From positions 928,540 through 992,539 of the forward strand of contig BJOX01000007.1 of the NCBI GenBank assembly GCA_009731375.1: a stretch of DNA of 64,000 nucleotides, read 5' to 3'. A program made the translations under genes and the position numbers. The notes under the pieces were generated by a model, which saw nothing but the letters and a program-made list of their open reading frames with translations, was not told where the DNA came from and made no database searches. Numbering within the stretch: the stretch's first letter is position 1; every line of letters begins with the position of its first letter. The DNA is from Paulinella micropora. Lineage: Eukaryota > Cercozoa > Imbricatea > Euglyphida. This document shows positions 38,633 through 51,052 of this stretch, in pieces.

Positions 38633-40306
38633 CTATGTCCAGCAGCCGACCTGTGCAGCTGGCCAATCTGCATACGCGGCAAATCGTCTCGCCATGTCGT
38701 CCATTCGGCCCAGCTGTGCACGTATTGTCTGGGCAAGACGCATCGGTGAGTTGGGGCCAAGGTCGGCTATCGCGGTGCCGGCTGGCTGGGCCATGGCTAT
38801 GCGTGCTGTCGGGTCCCTGTAATATCGCCCAGGGCCTGCCCCAGCGGCCCAGTCACGAGGGGGCGCGCCTGGATCATTTGGAGGATTGGGCCCGCCGGCG
38901 AAGCGCCCCTGTTCTCGATCTCCTCTGTTGCTACTACCTCTGCCGCGGCCTCGGCCGCAATCAGAGTTTCCACCCTTGCCACGCCCTGCACCACATGATC
39001 CTCCAAGGTTAATGATCTGGCTAAGCAACCCCACCAGCGCCAGGGCAAGCTGCAGCGAGGGCGTGCAAGCCATCGAGAGCAGCTGCACGAGCTTGTTGAA
39101 TGAGGCCACTGCACTGAAAAATTGCTGGACCTGGGGTGGCAGGCCAGGTATTGCAGAAACCACCAAGCTCATGAGGTTAGCAGCCTCTGCGTTGAGGACA
39201 GTGCACGGAGTCACGGGGTTGGACAAAACCTGGAGACTCTGTTGAATGGCGCGCACGCTTTGTACGGTACCTAGTATAGATCGAAGCTCAGCAGGTGCAA
39301 AATGCTGCGCCAAGGCCAGGAGGCCGTCTGGAGTGAGCGGCCTGACACCCGAAGTGTGCCCGTATATGCTGACAGCCACTGCCAGCAGTCTTTTATGCTT
39401 GGGCTTGAGGTTCAGAACTTGAACAGAAAGGTCCAAAACCTGCATGATGCTCCGATGTATCTCACCAACCTTCTCTTTCCGCAGGGCTTCTGCAGCCTGT
39501 TCCTGCTTTTTCTCTTCCATTATTCGTTTCCTCGCGATGTCTGCCTTGAGACGGGCCAGATCTGCTCTCGACAGTGCCAACAGTCTATTCTCAGCAGTAG
39601 TGATTTCCTTCCCCTTCAGCTTTCGCTGTGCCAGCAATCGGTCGCTCAGTGCAGCGTCAAATTCCTCGCGCCTGCCGAAACTACGGAGCTTGCTAGGTTG
39701 CAAAGGATCCCAGCCGGAATGTGCTCCGTTCTGCTTGAGCGTGCCGCGGTAAGGTGGAACCACAGGCGGAAGTGTCCGCCCTTCTAACTGAAAGGCAGAG
39801 GGGCCACTATCGTATATAGCACCCTCCAGTTCCCTCTGCAGGCGCGACCACTGCAAATCGCGTGAGTAATGGTAGGACAGCAGCTCCGTTTCTTTCTGCA
39901 AGTTCAGCATGCAACGCGACACATCGCGGGTCAGCTCGGCGGCGCGATCGCCTGCCAGTCTCTGTGCGACCTCAGGAACAGGTTGGGGCGGCCAGGCACT
40001 TCCCCAAAGGACGTTCTTGCTGCCAAATTTTTCCAGCAAAAAATCTCCAAGTACGTGGTGATTGTGGGATGCATATTTGCCAAAGATCCAAAGTGCGCCA
40101 CCGGCTCCTAGTGCCCCAAGGCCGGCACCTACTGCGCCCACAGCCAAACCAGCAGCGCCGCCCGCTGCCATAGCAATTCCTTCTTGTTGCGACGCGTTGC
40201 CGACCATATCTGTAGCCCAAGTCAAACCGGTGGCTGCTGCAGCGTGGGCTGTGCATGTCAAGTTGCCTTTATTGGTCGTATCAAGACACTCAAGTCTGGC
40301 TTGCAC
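38633..40306 (-). CDS. Unidentified host protein, 557 codons visible
   Basis: I do not recognise this protein. An uninterrupted 557-codon frame of normal amino-acid composition lies in locally GC-rich sequence, so it is probably real. Visible parts: a Gly/Ala-rich hydrophobic stretch at residues 43-76, suggesting a membrane helix or glycine zipper; an Arg/Lys/Glu-rich helical region at about 212-285, likely coiled coil; a hydrophobic segment near 415-434; an Arg-Gly-rich segment at 440-471; and a Pro-rich patch at 473-484. The first codon given is GTG, and the frame stays open upstream to about 40490 without an ATG. A strong acceptor-like tract (CTGTGCTCTTTCAAG) ends near 40325, so this may be the last exon. 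An upstream frame at 40447-40530 could join it in phase across a putative intron of about 122 bp. Function unknown. Confidence 0.6.
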   Translation of the reverse strand: MQARLECLDTTNKGNLTCTAHAAAATGLTWATDMVGNASQQEGIAMAAGGAAGLAVGAVGAGLGALGAGGALWIFGKYASHNHHVLGDFLLEKFGSKNVLWGSAWPPQPVPEVAQRLAGDRAAELTRDVSRCMLNLQKETELLSYHYSRDLQWSRLQRELEGAIYDSGPSAFQLEGRTLPPVVPPYRGTLKQNGAHSGWDPLQPSKLRSFGRREEFDAALSDRLLAQRKLKGKEITTAENRLLALSRADLARLKADIARKRIMEEKKQEQAAEALRKEKVGEIHRSIMQVLDLSVQVLNLKPKHKRLLAVAVSIYGHTSGVRPLTPDGLLALAQHFAPAELRSILGTVQSVRAIQQSLQVLSNPVTPCTVLNAEAANLMSLVVSAIPGLPPQVQQFFSAVASFNKLVQLLSMACTPSLQLALALVGLLSQIINLGGSCGAGRGKGGNSDCGRGRGRGSSNRGDREQGRFAGGPNPPNDPGAPPRDWAAGAGPGRYYRDPTARIAMAQPAGTAIADLGPNSPMRLAQTIRAQLGRMDDMARRFAAYADWPAAQVGCWT

Positions 40307-40530
40307 GAAATAGGGGATATCAACCTTGAAAGAGCACAGGCAGAGACGATGGATAAATGCCGGTGGGGTGGCTGTGGATCTGCAGGAGGGTTGTGCAAGG
40401 GTTTGGCACAGTGGGGCAGAAAGGCACGCGAGAAAAGGACCATAACTCCTGCAACTCGATCCACGGCATAATTGACAGCGCTCAAGGCCACAGCTTCAAA
40501 TCCGCAAACCACTTCATCTGATTCCAACAC

Positions 40531-41015
40531 CAGTAGAAGTGTACAAGAATGGAACTGTACATAGAAAGATGAACAGCGCGGCGGATAAGGAGGTGAAAAT
40601 CATATCTTGACATCCCGTGTATCCCTCCACCTATAAATCCGATGCTTCCATGCGAACTCCTTGTATTCATCAATATCATTTGAGACAACCGGGTCTATGG
40701 TGGGTGCGTGTGTATATGCATGCGTGGCATGAGTGCCTTTGTGTGTGTGTGTTAGAGAGAGAGAGAGGGGGGGGGGGGGGGGGGAAAAANNNNNNNNNNA
40801 AATGAGGAACCCATTAAATGTTGGCTGATGGCGTTGGTGGTGGACGAAGAGCATAAGGTGATAGATGGACACATATACATGGAAGGCTGGATATGTCTAC
40901 CAATCCCTTTCCAACTCGAACTGCGCAACTTTCTTCATTTCGCCACCCATCCCACCCTCTCAATCTCTGCTTCCCATCCTCCGTGATTCCCTTCCCTTTC
41001 ATCCACTCTCCTTGA

Positions 41016-41024
<9 letters not shown>
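40531..41024. other. Sequence upstream of the orphan gene, with poly-G and a 10-N gap
   Basis: Contains GT/GA repeats and a poly-G run ending at the gap 40790-40799, then unremarkable unique sequence. Any promoter or first exon of the gene at 38633-40306 would lie here, but I could not identify one. Confidence 0.4.
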
Positions 41025-41090
<66 letters not shown>

Positions 41091-41168
41091 ATATATATAT
41101 ATATACATATATAACATATATATATATATATATATTTAATATATATATATATTATATATTATATATAT

Positions 41169-41206
<38 letters not shown>

Positions 41207-41238
41207 CTAAACGGTCTCACTCCCTTCTTCTTTGGCTC

Positions 41239-41295
<57 letters not shown>

Positions 41296-41720
41296 TTATC
41301 TATCTATCTATCTATTCTATGCACAAGACCTTGCAATCTGCCCTTTGTTTGCCCCATGCAGCTCCGAAAGTTGCTCGGGATGGTGCCTACGGCACTACCC
41401 ACCGACTGAGCTTGGTCCAAGAAAGCTTTTCCATCAGGAGGGAGTGACCTTTTCGCAATTTCGACAGAGACATCGATATGGTCTTGGAGGTCGAAAAGCT
41501 TATCATCACCGCCCATGCTCTATAGATTTGTTTAAATGCTGGTTAGAAGAAGAAGGAGGAGGAGGAGGAGGAGAAGAAGGAGAAGGAGGGGAGAAGAAGA
41601 AGAAGAAGAAGAAGAAGAAGAAGAAGAAGAAAAAGAAGAAGCAGCAGAAGAAGAGCAACAAGAACAACAAAAACAATAGTAGTAGTAGTAGTAGTAGTAG
41701 TAATAATAATAATAATAATA

Positions 41721-41765
<45 letters not shown>

Positions 41766-41818
41766 TTAGTAATAATAATAATAATAATGATAATAATAAT
41801 GATAATGATAAAAATAAC

Positions 41819-41871
<53 letters not shown>

Positions 41872-41894
41872 TAATAATAGTAATAGTAACAGTA
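41025..41894. repeat. (CT)n, (AT)n, unique spacer, (GAA)n and (AAT)n
   Basis: CT/AT repeats to about 41320, a unique piece of about 230 bp, then GAA to 41660 and AAT to 41894. The AAT part is the tail of the next SINE-A. Confidence 0.9.
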
Positions 41895-42125
41895 GTGCTT
41901 CTCTGTCAATGGCTGATGCAAATCTGCACATGCGCCTCCATCGTCTCACCCGTGAGGGGAGTACGAAGAATTGACGATAGGCTCTAATGACAACCCCGCA
42001 CGGGCAGTTCCAACACTTCCAGACGGACCGGTATGTTCAATGAAAATACTGGTGGCACCGACGGGAATCGAACTGGCGACAGGGCCCAGATGGTAGAACT
42101 TGACCACTGGGCTATCACGGTGTCC
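41895..42125 (-). mobile_element. SINE-A copy, full length
   Basis: Full-length SINE-A lying 3' of the LINE. Its head abuts an (AAT)n array (42126-42270) that is also the tail of the LINE, so it inserted into, or next to, that tail. Confidence 0.9.
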
Positions 42126-42150
42126 AAATAGTAACAGTAATAATAATAAC

Positions 42151-42242
<92 letters not shown>

Positions 42243-42270
42243 TAATAATGATAATAATAACAATAATAAT
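42126..42270. repeat. (AAT)n array, 3' tail of the LINE
   Basis: AAT trinucleotides with TGA and CAA interruptions. On the minus strand they directly follow the LINE terminus GAGGAAGCC. Confidence 0.9.
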
Positions 42271-42283
42271 AGGCTTCCTCAGA

Positions 42284-45200
42284 CTATAGCATCAGATCCA
42301 GATCCTGGACATGTGCCTCCATTGGGTCACCGGGGTCAGTCGATCCCAACGCATTGTCAGAACACCAAACAGACATAGCAGCAACAGCAACAGTAGGGGC
42401 AGATGGGGGCTGTGAAGTGCATGAAGAGCTAGATGCGAGGGTGTTAGCTGAAGAGAAGAACTCGGAGACACTACGCTGCGCTCCCGAACCCCTCTCTCTA
42501 GCCAGGACGTCCACACTGCGCGGACGGCCGCGCCGCGCAACATCAACGTCACTTGGGGGAGAGGGTGGGACAGAAGCTGATGGAACCTCAGTGAGGTCAA
42601 TCACCTCCTCGCCCCCATCCTCCACCCCAAGCTCCTCCCTTTTACCCTCCCTAGCAGACCAACACTCAGACACATATGATCCAAACAACACATCCAACTT
42701 TGGAGGGGGACGCAACGCTGTAACCCCTAACAACGCAGCAAGCCTAAAGTTACTGCGGAAGCGCGACTTCCCCTGAAAAAGCTTACAAAACAATCGTGAT
42801 TGATCCACAGGCGACATATCATCCCAACCCTGCCGCACAGAGCCCTCCCGCTCCCGCCCAAGCAACACATCCTCCACCACAACCTCACCGCCTACGACCT
42901 CACCACCCTCCTCACTCCCTCCATCCCCCTCAGCACCCCCCACAGCCATGCCACCGAGCCTCTGCATACTCAGCAACAGCTGCTTACGTCTCCCCTCATG
43001 CATGGGGCAATCCCATAAGAAGTGCGCAAGGGACTCATTGACATCATCATGACAACAGAAGCAGCGAGGGGACATGCCACTGACCAACTTGCTGCGGTAC
43101 AACCGAAGGCGGTTGTTGCAGCTGAGCAACCTTCTCCGAAGCAGATTATAATGCGCATCATCAAGGGCTACCCATCTTGGGAACTCCTTAGTTCCAAAGA
43201 CTTGTCTTAGGATGACTCGCAGGCCATCAGTAAGATCGCTGCCTGCCTCTCGCTTGTCCCACATCAGTTGCTGCACCATCTTGACGTCCTGCTGAAGGGC
43301 CCACTTGTCCACAGTCGAACACCAACCCTCGAGGTCCTTCTCTGAGCTATTTAGGAGCTCCTGAAGCCCTTGTTGTAGATCCATTGAGTCCCTGATAGCG
43401 CCTTCGGCCTCCGCAGTCCAGTCGGATTTGACTTGAGATGCGATGACAGGAAATCGCTTCTCCGGTAGAACACGCAGCCGTCCATAGAACTTCAGTTGCG
43501 CCGCCCGCCGCAAACGCTCCGCACTCAAAGAGCGCGCCAGAAAGAGTGTAATCCACTTGCTTGTCTTAGGGCTGATGCCGAGAATCATCCTCATGGGGCG
43601 CAGCATTGCTGCCTCCAGCTTGGTGAGCTGCGATACGGGGGCACGCCAGACATCGAAGGCGTACTTCAGCTTGGCCCCCACAAGTTGATTCCAGCACATG
43701 AGACGATACCTAGCTTGTATCTCACCTGCACACCACAAAGAGTACCAACCTGCGGTGGCGACTTCAGTGACACGCGTAGCCCGCAGGGCCTGCTCCTTCC
43801 ACTTCAGGTCGTCGGTGATAACCACTCCCAGGTACTTGTACTGACTGGTGACACAAAGCTTCTGGCCGCGAAACCACACCACGGGCTCACCTCGCTCCCT
43901 GATACTTGGTCGTTTCGCCTTGCTCGACGTGTAAATGGGCATGATTTCCGTCTTGCCGGGCTTCAAGTTGACTTCCAGCCGGTAATCTTCCGCGAACTTG
44001 GCCACAACATTGACCATCTTCTGGAGCTCGGTGCGACTGTGAGCGATGAGGGCCACGTCGTCCGCGTATAGAAGTGCCTTGATGTCGTTCAGCCGCTTCA
44101 CATCCGTGATCTTGAGGGCACTCGCCAGCCGATCACACAGCTCATCCATAAAGACGTTGAAGAGTGTGGGAGAGAGAGGGGACCCCTGTTGGACGCCTAC
44201 ACCCTCCAGTACTTCGGGGGTGAGTGCTCCATCAACTAGCACTTGCGACGAAGTCTGCTCGTAGCACCTGCGTAGCGTGCGCCAGAACTTGCCCCTTACA
44301 CCCAGCTTCCAGAGCCTCTCAAATAGGCCATCTCTCCAAACAGACGGGAAAGCCTTGCGTAGATCGACGAACAGGACATACGACTCCCGCTTCTGCTGCT
44401 GACGCCCCTTCAACCTCTGCCAAAGGGTAAAGACCTGATCCGTAGTGCGACGCCCCGGGCGGAAGCCTCCCTGCTCTGGACGTAGCTTATCCGGGCCATC
44501 CACGAAGAGCGTTAGACGAGTAGCTAATAAGGACAGATACAGCTTACCAAGGCAACTAATAATCGAGATATCCCTCCAGTAGTCAGGATCCGTAGGATCC
44601 CCACCCTTGGGGATATTGACGATGATTCCCTTGCCCCAAGCTTTTGGAGTCCTCTCGGCTTCTCGAATCCAGTTGAAGTACTGCGTTAAGTAGCCATTGA
44701 TGTAGGCGCCGCCATACTTGAGCATCTCGTTCTTCACTTTGTCCTCGCCACAAGCTTTGTGGTTATTCAGGGCACGTTGCCTTGCAAGGACCTCCTCTTG
44801 CGTGAACGGCTTGTCCAGCTCTTCGCAAGTGTCTTCACCTACTTCGTGCTCCTTCATAGCCCGGGCCACCTCATCTCTGAAGCGATCGTTCCAGTGGAAC
44901 TGCCGCTTAGCTTCGGCTTCCTCCCACTCCAGCGAGCCTGCTTCTGCACAGCACTCCACCACAACAGCCGCACTTGCCGGATTTTCCCGTGGCTTCACCG
45001 AATTTTTCCGAAATTCCTCCCACCGAGCGACCTTTTCCGGCAGCGTACACGCCAGTGAGCCATCCTCCCTTTGCACCGGCGCGGAGACCTTCGTTCTGCG
45101 TGCCCCGCCAAGCCGCTTCGCGAGTAGCCAAAAGCGCTTTGAGGATTGCTCGCGTTGACATTTGACCGCTTCTTCCTGCACTTGCTTGAAGGAGGCGGAC

Positions 45201-47392
45201 TTCTTGGCCCGAGTTGCCTTCCGAATTTGCTTGCGGAGCCGTAGCCAATTCAGACGGGCTTCCGCATTCGATTCATCCCTCCTGTATGCTGCGTAGGCCT
45301 CCCGGCGCTGCTGAATGAGCTCCTTTAGCTCCCCGTCGAACCAATTGTTGGTGAAACGGGGTCGTATACATCTGGAGCCAAGGACCCGGTGCGCCGCCAT
45401 TCGGAAGGACTGCGCCACTCGCTCGGTGACGTCATCTACCACCCGTTGGCTGTCGGCACCACCCGATAGGTCAAGCTCAGGCAGCTGATGCACTCCAAGC
45501 TTCTGTAGGCAATGCTGGAATACGTCATCGAACTTGTCGCGTAGATAATCCAGCGCTTGCTTCGCAGCGTGATCATTACCCGAGACACCAGCACCAATAA
45601 GCTTATCAACACGAAAGGACCTGTAAGGTTTCGCAGCCCGCTTTGGCCGGCGCTGGCCGCTCCACGTCAGTTCGGCCCATACTGCCTTGTGGTCCGTATC
45701 AAGATCATCTTCGCATACTCCGAACTTTGCTCCAGATGCCAAGCCAGGCGACGCGCAGATGTAATCGAGGAGGTGCTTGCCTGTGCCCATGCCGCGCTGC
45801 TCACGCCGGGACCACCAGTAGGACCCTTCCACTGGGCACGAGAAGCCGCTCAGATTTCGCAGGCCCGTAGCGACGAGGACAGCCGCGAGTCTCTTGCCGT
45901 TCTCCGAACGTACCGGTGCTCCCTTATCATCGACCTCCCCGTGCTGACCGACGATGCCCTCCTCTTTTCGGCTGCATGCCGGCCCGAGCTTCGCGTTGGC
46001 ATCCGCCACCGTGACCACAAGACCTTTGGCTCCAAAAAAAGCTATAGCTGCCTGCCAGGCCGCATACGCCTCTGACGACTCTTCTTCCTGCGTTTCCTGG
46101 GGAAAGTAGCCGTTGCCCACATAGATATCCTGAGCGCCGGTAACACCCGAGGCGATACGCAGCCACACTTGCTGCCGGTGGTCGACGGGGGCTGACACCA
46201 GGTTGCAATACGGACCAAGGAAGTTAGCCACCGCGAATAGAACCCCACCCTTGCAGCGATTTTTCTCGCTGACCTCCGCAGGTTTTCCAAAAATCCGGAA
46301 TCCATCCAGGCTGCATTTGGAAAGTTGCTTCTTGCCCATGCGGTGCTCCTGAGCCCCGATGACTAGCCAGCCCTCGTGCTTGTAGAATGATGCCCATTCC
46401 GCCGTGCCTACGTTGTCGTATCCCGTTTTACCCTGCCAGTTGTGACTCGCGACGAGTAGCTTGAAGCCGGTATCGAACTGCTTGGAGCGGTGCTTCTTGG
46501 CTCGTTTCCGGACCCGACGGCCGCGCTTGGCTTCCGCCCTCGTGCTGCCCCCCTCTGCAGGTGCTTGCGCAGGTTGGTCCCCCACTGCACTGGCCGCCGA
46601 ATGCAGGGGCACCACATGCACATCAGCACACTCAGACACACACTTAGGTGCATCGGCAGCCAATTCCGAAGACACCACCTGCACATCATCGACACATTCT
46701 TCATGCAGAGGCAAGACGCGATATCCCGTCGCAGCTTCCTCCTTCCGGACCGCCGCTTCCCCACGCAGATGGATGCGAATAAGCCTTCGGACACGTTCCC
46801 TGTCCCTGAACCTGCGCCCAAGGGCCACATTGACCCCTCTGCCGAAGAATTTGAGATGTTTGAGTTGCTGCAACGCCGTCTGCCTGCTGTCATCGTCCTC
46901 GTAGACCAGCTCCAGGTGACGAGACATTCGCTGGCCTTGCCACTCCATTACCGGGACCACCAGACCAAGACCGCTCATTTTGGAGGCGATCTCCTGTAGA
47001 TTGGCGCGTTCTGAGAGCCCCCAGACAATCAGATTACGCCCGTCCTTGTCGTACCGATCTACCCGCCGGTACCGTCGAGGCGGCGGTGCCATCTGCCATA
47101 TAGCGCCGCTCGCCTTATGTTGAAGCGCCGACCCGTGTGCCAGGTTTGGGGAGGAAGGATGAGGCGCAGCTAAGATAGCCTCTCCACGTGGTTCAGGAAT
47201 TCCGTCATATACGCGAGCCCTCATCCTCCCATCCTGGGACATCGGGCCAGAGCCCGTCGAAGAGGCATTCCCACGGGGATTGTCCAGGTCTTCGGCGATT
47301 CTACCTTGTCCCATAAGGGCCACAGTGGTAGCTCCGTGCTTCGCGTATTTGTAATCCATTGAGAGTAGTAGACGGCCAATGTCGCTGGCCAT
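42284..47392 (-). CDS. LINE polyprotein: APE-type endonuclease and reverse transcriptase
   Basis: A frame of about 1,702 residues from the ATG at 47392. A GTG codon precedes it, and an in-frame TAA lies five codons upstream of that ATG. Residue numbers below count that GTG as 1. The N-terminal 300 residues have no assigned domain and end in a basic stretch (about 289-305). Residues about 310-577 form an apurinic-type endonuclease: SHNW, QEHR (E350), DANAKLG (D465), and LDYI followed by DTDHKAV (H569). Residues about 920-1195 are a reverse transcriptase: QGGFRPGRRTTDQ, VDLRKAF, GVQQGSPLSP and the catalytic YADD (1110-1113). A C-x2-C-x9-H-x4-C zinc motif lies at 1445-1463, as in many LINE C-termini. 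The last codons (PMEAHVQ) lie in the 3' motif shared with SINE-A. No stop or frameshift is present. Clade not assigned. Confidence 0.93.
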   Translation of the reverse strand: MASDIGRLLLSMDYKYAKHGATTVALMGQGRIAEDLDNPRGNASSTGSGPMSQDGRMRARVYDGIPEPRGEAILAAPHPSSPNLAHGSALQHKASGAIWQMAPPPRRYRRVDRYDKDGRNLIVWGLSERANLQEIASKMSGLGLVVPVMEWQGQRMSRHLELVYEDDDSRQTALQQLKHLKFFGRGVNVALGRRFRDRERVRRLIRIHLRGEAAVRKEEAATGYRVLPLHEECVDDVQVVSSELAADAPKCVSECADVHVVPLHSAASAVGDQPAQAPAEGGSTRAEAKRGRRVRKRAKKHRSKQFDTGFKLLVASHNWQGKTGYDNVGTAEWASFYKHEGWLVIGAQEHRMGKKQLSKCSLDGFRIFGKPAEVSEKNRCKGGVLFAVANFLGPYCNLVSAPVDHRQQVWLRIASGVTGAQDIYVGNGYFPQETQEEESSEAYAAWQAAIAFFGAKGLVVTVADANAKLGPACSRKEEGIVGQHGEVDDKGAPVRSENGKRLAAVLVATGLRNLSGFSCPVEGSYWWSRREQRGMGTGKHLLDYICASPGLASGAKFGVCEDDLDTDHKAVWAELTWSGQRRPKRAAKPYRSFRVDKLIGAGVSGNDHAAKQALDYLRDKFDDVFQHCLQKLGVHQLPELDLSGGADSQRVVDDVTERVAQSFRMAAHRVLGSRCIRPRFTNNWFDGELKELIQQRREAYAAYRRDESNAEARLNWLRLRKQIRKATRAKKSASFKQVQEEAVKCQREQSSKRFWLLAKRLGGARRTKVSAPVQREDGSLACTLPEKVARWEEFRKNSVKPRENPASAAVVVECCAEAGSLEWEEAEAKRQFHWNDRFRDEVARAMKEHEVGEDTCEELDKPFTQEEVLARQRALNNHKACGEDKVKNEMLKYGGAYINGYLTQYFNWIREAERTPKAWGKGIIVNIPKGGDPTDPDYWRDISIISCLGKLYLSLLATRLTLFVDGPDKLRPEQGGFRPGRRTTDQVFTLWQRLKGRQQQKRESYVLFVDLRKAFPSVWRDGLFERLWKLGVRGKFWRTLRRCYEQTSSQVLVDGALTPEVLEGVGVQQGSPLSPTLFNVFMDELCDRLASALKITDVKRLNDIKALLYADDVALIAHSRTELQKMVNVVAKFAEDYRLEVNLKPGKTEIMPIYTSSKAKRPSIRERGEPVVWFRGQKLCVTSQYKYLGVVITDDLKWKEQALRATRVTEVATAGWYSLWCAGEIQARYRLMCWNQLVGAKLKYAFDVWRAPVSQLTKLEAAMLRPMRMILGISPKTSKWITLFLARSLSAERLRRAAQLKFYGRLRVLPEKRFPVIASQVKSDWTAEAEGAIRDSMDLQQGLQELLNSSEKDLEGWCSTVDKWALQQDVKMVQQLMWDKREAGSDLTDGLRVILRQVFGTKEFPRWVALDDAHYNLLRRRLLSCNNRLRLYRSKLVSGMSPRCFCCHDDVNESLAHFLWDCPMHEGRRKQLLLSMQRLGGMAVGGAEGDGGSEEGGEVVGGEVVVEDVLLGREREGSVRQGWDDMSPVDQSRLFCKLFQGKSRFRSNFRLAALLGVTALRPPPKLDVLFGSYVSECWSAREGKREELGVEDGGEEVIDLTEVPSASVPPSPPSDVDVARRGRPRSVDVLARERGSGAQRSVSEFFSSANTLASSSSCTSQPPSAPTVAVAAMSVWCSDNALGSTDPGDPMEAHVQDLDLML

Positions 47393-47967
47393 CACCGCCG
47401 CGCCTCTTTACGCCGAGGAAAGCGCCCGTCCATGCAAATAGCATCGGCGGTATCTGCAACACACACTACACGCATTTCCGCCGGTGTCACTGGACGCTGC
47501 CGCGTCGCTTCGTGCCCTTCGGCGCCCGCCAGTCAGCCCCAGCGTCGCCAGAACCTGCCTCACGCACTACACACACTTTCCATCGCATCGCCAACGCCTC
47601 TACTCTCATGCCTTATGGACTTTCAGCTGCTCCTAACAATACACATCATGAGGTACGGGTGTCCCCGAGTGGAGCCAGATCGGACGGCGTGCCGCTGAAA
47701 CTCCTTCCCCCACGTGGTTATAGAAGGCGCGAACCTAGCGGTACCTATAGGGTCTTACAGACAAGTATAGTAATCCCAGCCGAAGCTGCTCAGTTAGAAA
47801 TGCAACGGTGGAGGGTGTGACTGCATGGGGCAAGGCACGGCAACGCAGCAAGGCACTGAAGGCATTGGGACCGACTGAAGCCCCTCTCCAACGTGCGCTC
47901 ATCATGTGTTCCAGTTAGGCAACCCCGAAGAAGCGAAGATAGGGAGGAGACAAAACCCAGATAAGAT

Positions 47968-48055
47968 GAAGATAGGATTAACATGAAGCCGAAATGGAGC
48001 CGAGTTGGAACAGGTCAACTCGGCCCCATCTCGGCTCAATGTGAATCCTATCTTC
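47968..48055. other. Long imperfect hairpin in the LINE 5' region
   Basis: Two 39-nt arms beginning GAAGATAGGATT and ending AATCCTATCTTC pair at 34 of 39 positions around a loop of about 10 nt. It could be a structured 5' UTR of the LINE or an independent small foldback element. Confidence 0.65.
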
Positions 48056-48115
48056 AACCCATCTCGGTACTGTTTCCTCCGAATGCTCACCTCAACAAGA
48101 TCACCAAACCTCAAC

Positions 48116-50540
<2,425 letters not shown>

Positions 50541-50552
50541 GTAGTATAATAT

Positions 50553-50602
50553 GAAATTTACAAGGGTCGTTTTTCATACCTCAAAACGACCTCATAAATT
50601 TC
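50553..50602. promoter_or_regulatory. Nested palindrome at the left edge of the viral element
   Basis: GAAATTTA pairs with TAAATTTC, and inside it GGTCGTTTT pairs with AAAACGACC around a 9-nt loop. It lies about 12 bp from the inferred element edge and recurs at 53651-53700. It could be part of a terminal repeat or an end structure; function unknown. Confidence 0.5.
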
Positions 50603-51052
50603 ATTCGTCTCTTCCTATTGATTTCCCGCAAATCAATACTAAGCCTCAAAACAGAAAAATAAAAAAGCAAAATTTTTGATAAATACAAGAAAGCAGAATA
50701 AAGAAATATTTCTTTCTTTTAATTTCGCTTTTAAATAAAAACAAGAAAAAAAGTTTAAAAAAAAATTTTAAGGTTTTTAAATAAAAACAAAATCAATACA
50801 AAGCATCAAAATCAATGAATTTTACTACTATAGGTACCACTATAGGACACTTATCTTTTTATTTTATTCTTTTAGAAAAACTTCGTTTTTCTTTTTTCTG
50901 ACTTTGTCATCAACGAACTTTTTTATAAAATATTTCATAAAAATTTTTTATAAAAATTGTCTGGGAATGGAAAGACGAAAAGAATTATTTAGTTCCTCCT
51001 ATCCCCGCTTGAACCATGTGATAACATTTTTAGCCGTCTATAGTGCCACCAA
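50603..51052. other. AT-rich non-coding region inside the viral element, left of the integrase
   Basis: No gene seen. It contains two similar segments built on 'aatcaatac.aagc.tcaaaa' (about 50632 and 50790). Confidence 0.5.

Larger units (their letters stand above)
42271..48115 (-). mobile_element. Non-LTR retrotransposon (LINE), near-complete, about 5.8 kb
   Basis: The 3' end is clear: the ORF stops at 42284 and only about 12 nt separate the stop from an (ATT)n tail. The 5' end is inferred to be near 48115, where unique sequence meets a (CAA)n/(AAT)n array. This gives a 5' region of about 720 bp. ATT-type trinucleotides on both sides suggest insertion into an ATT array. The element appears intact and therefore young. 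Confidence 0.8.

Noticed and set aside
47359-47820. Plus-strand frames upstream of the LINE start
   Set aside because: They overlap the LINE 5' region on the opposite strand and show no recognisable domain.
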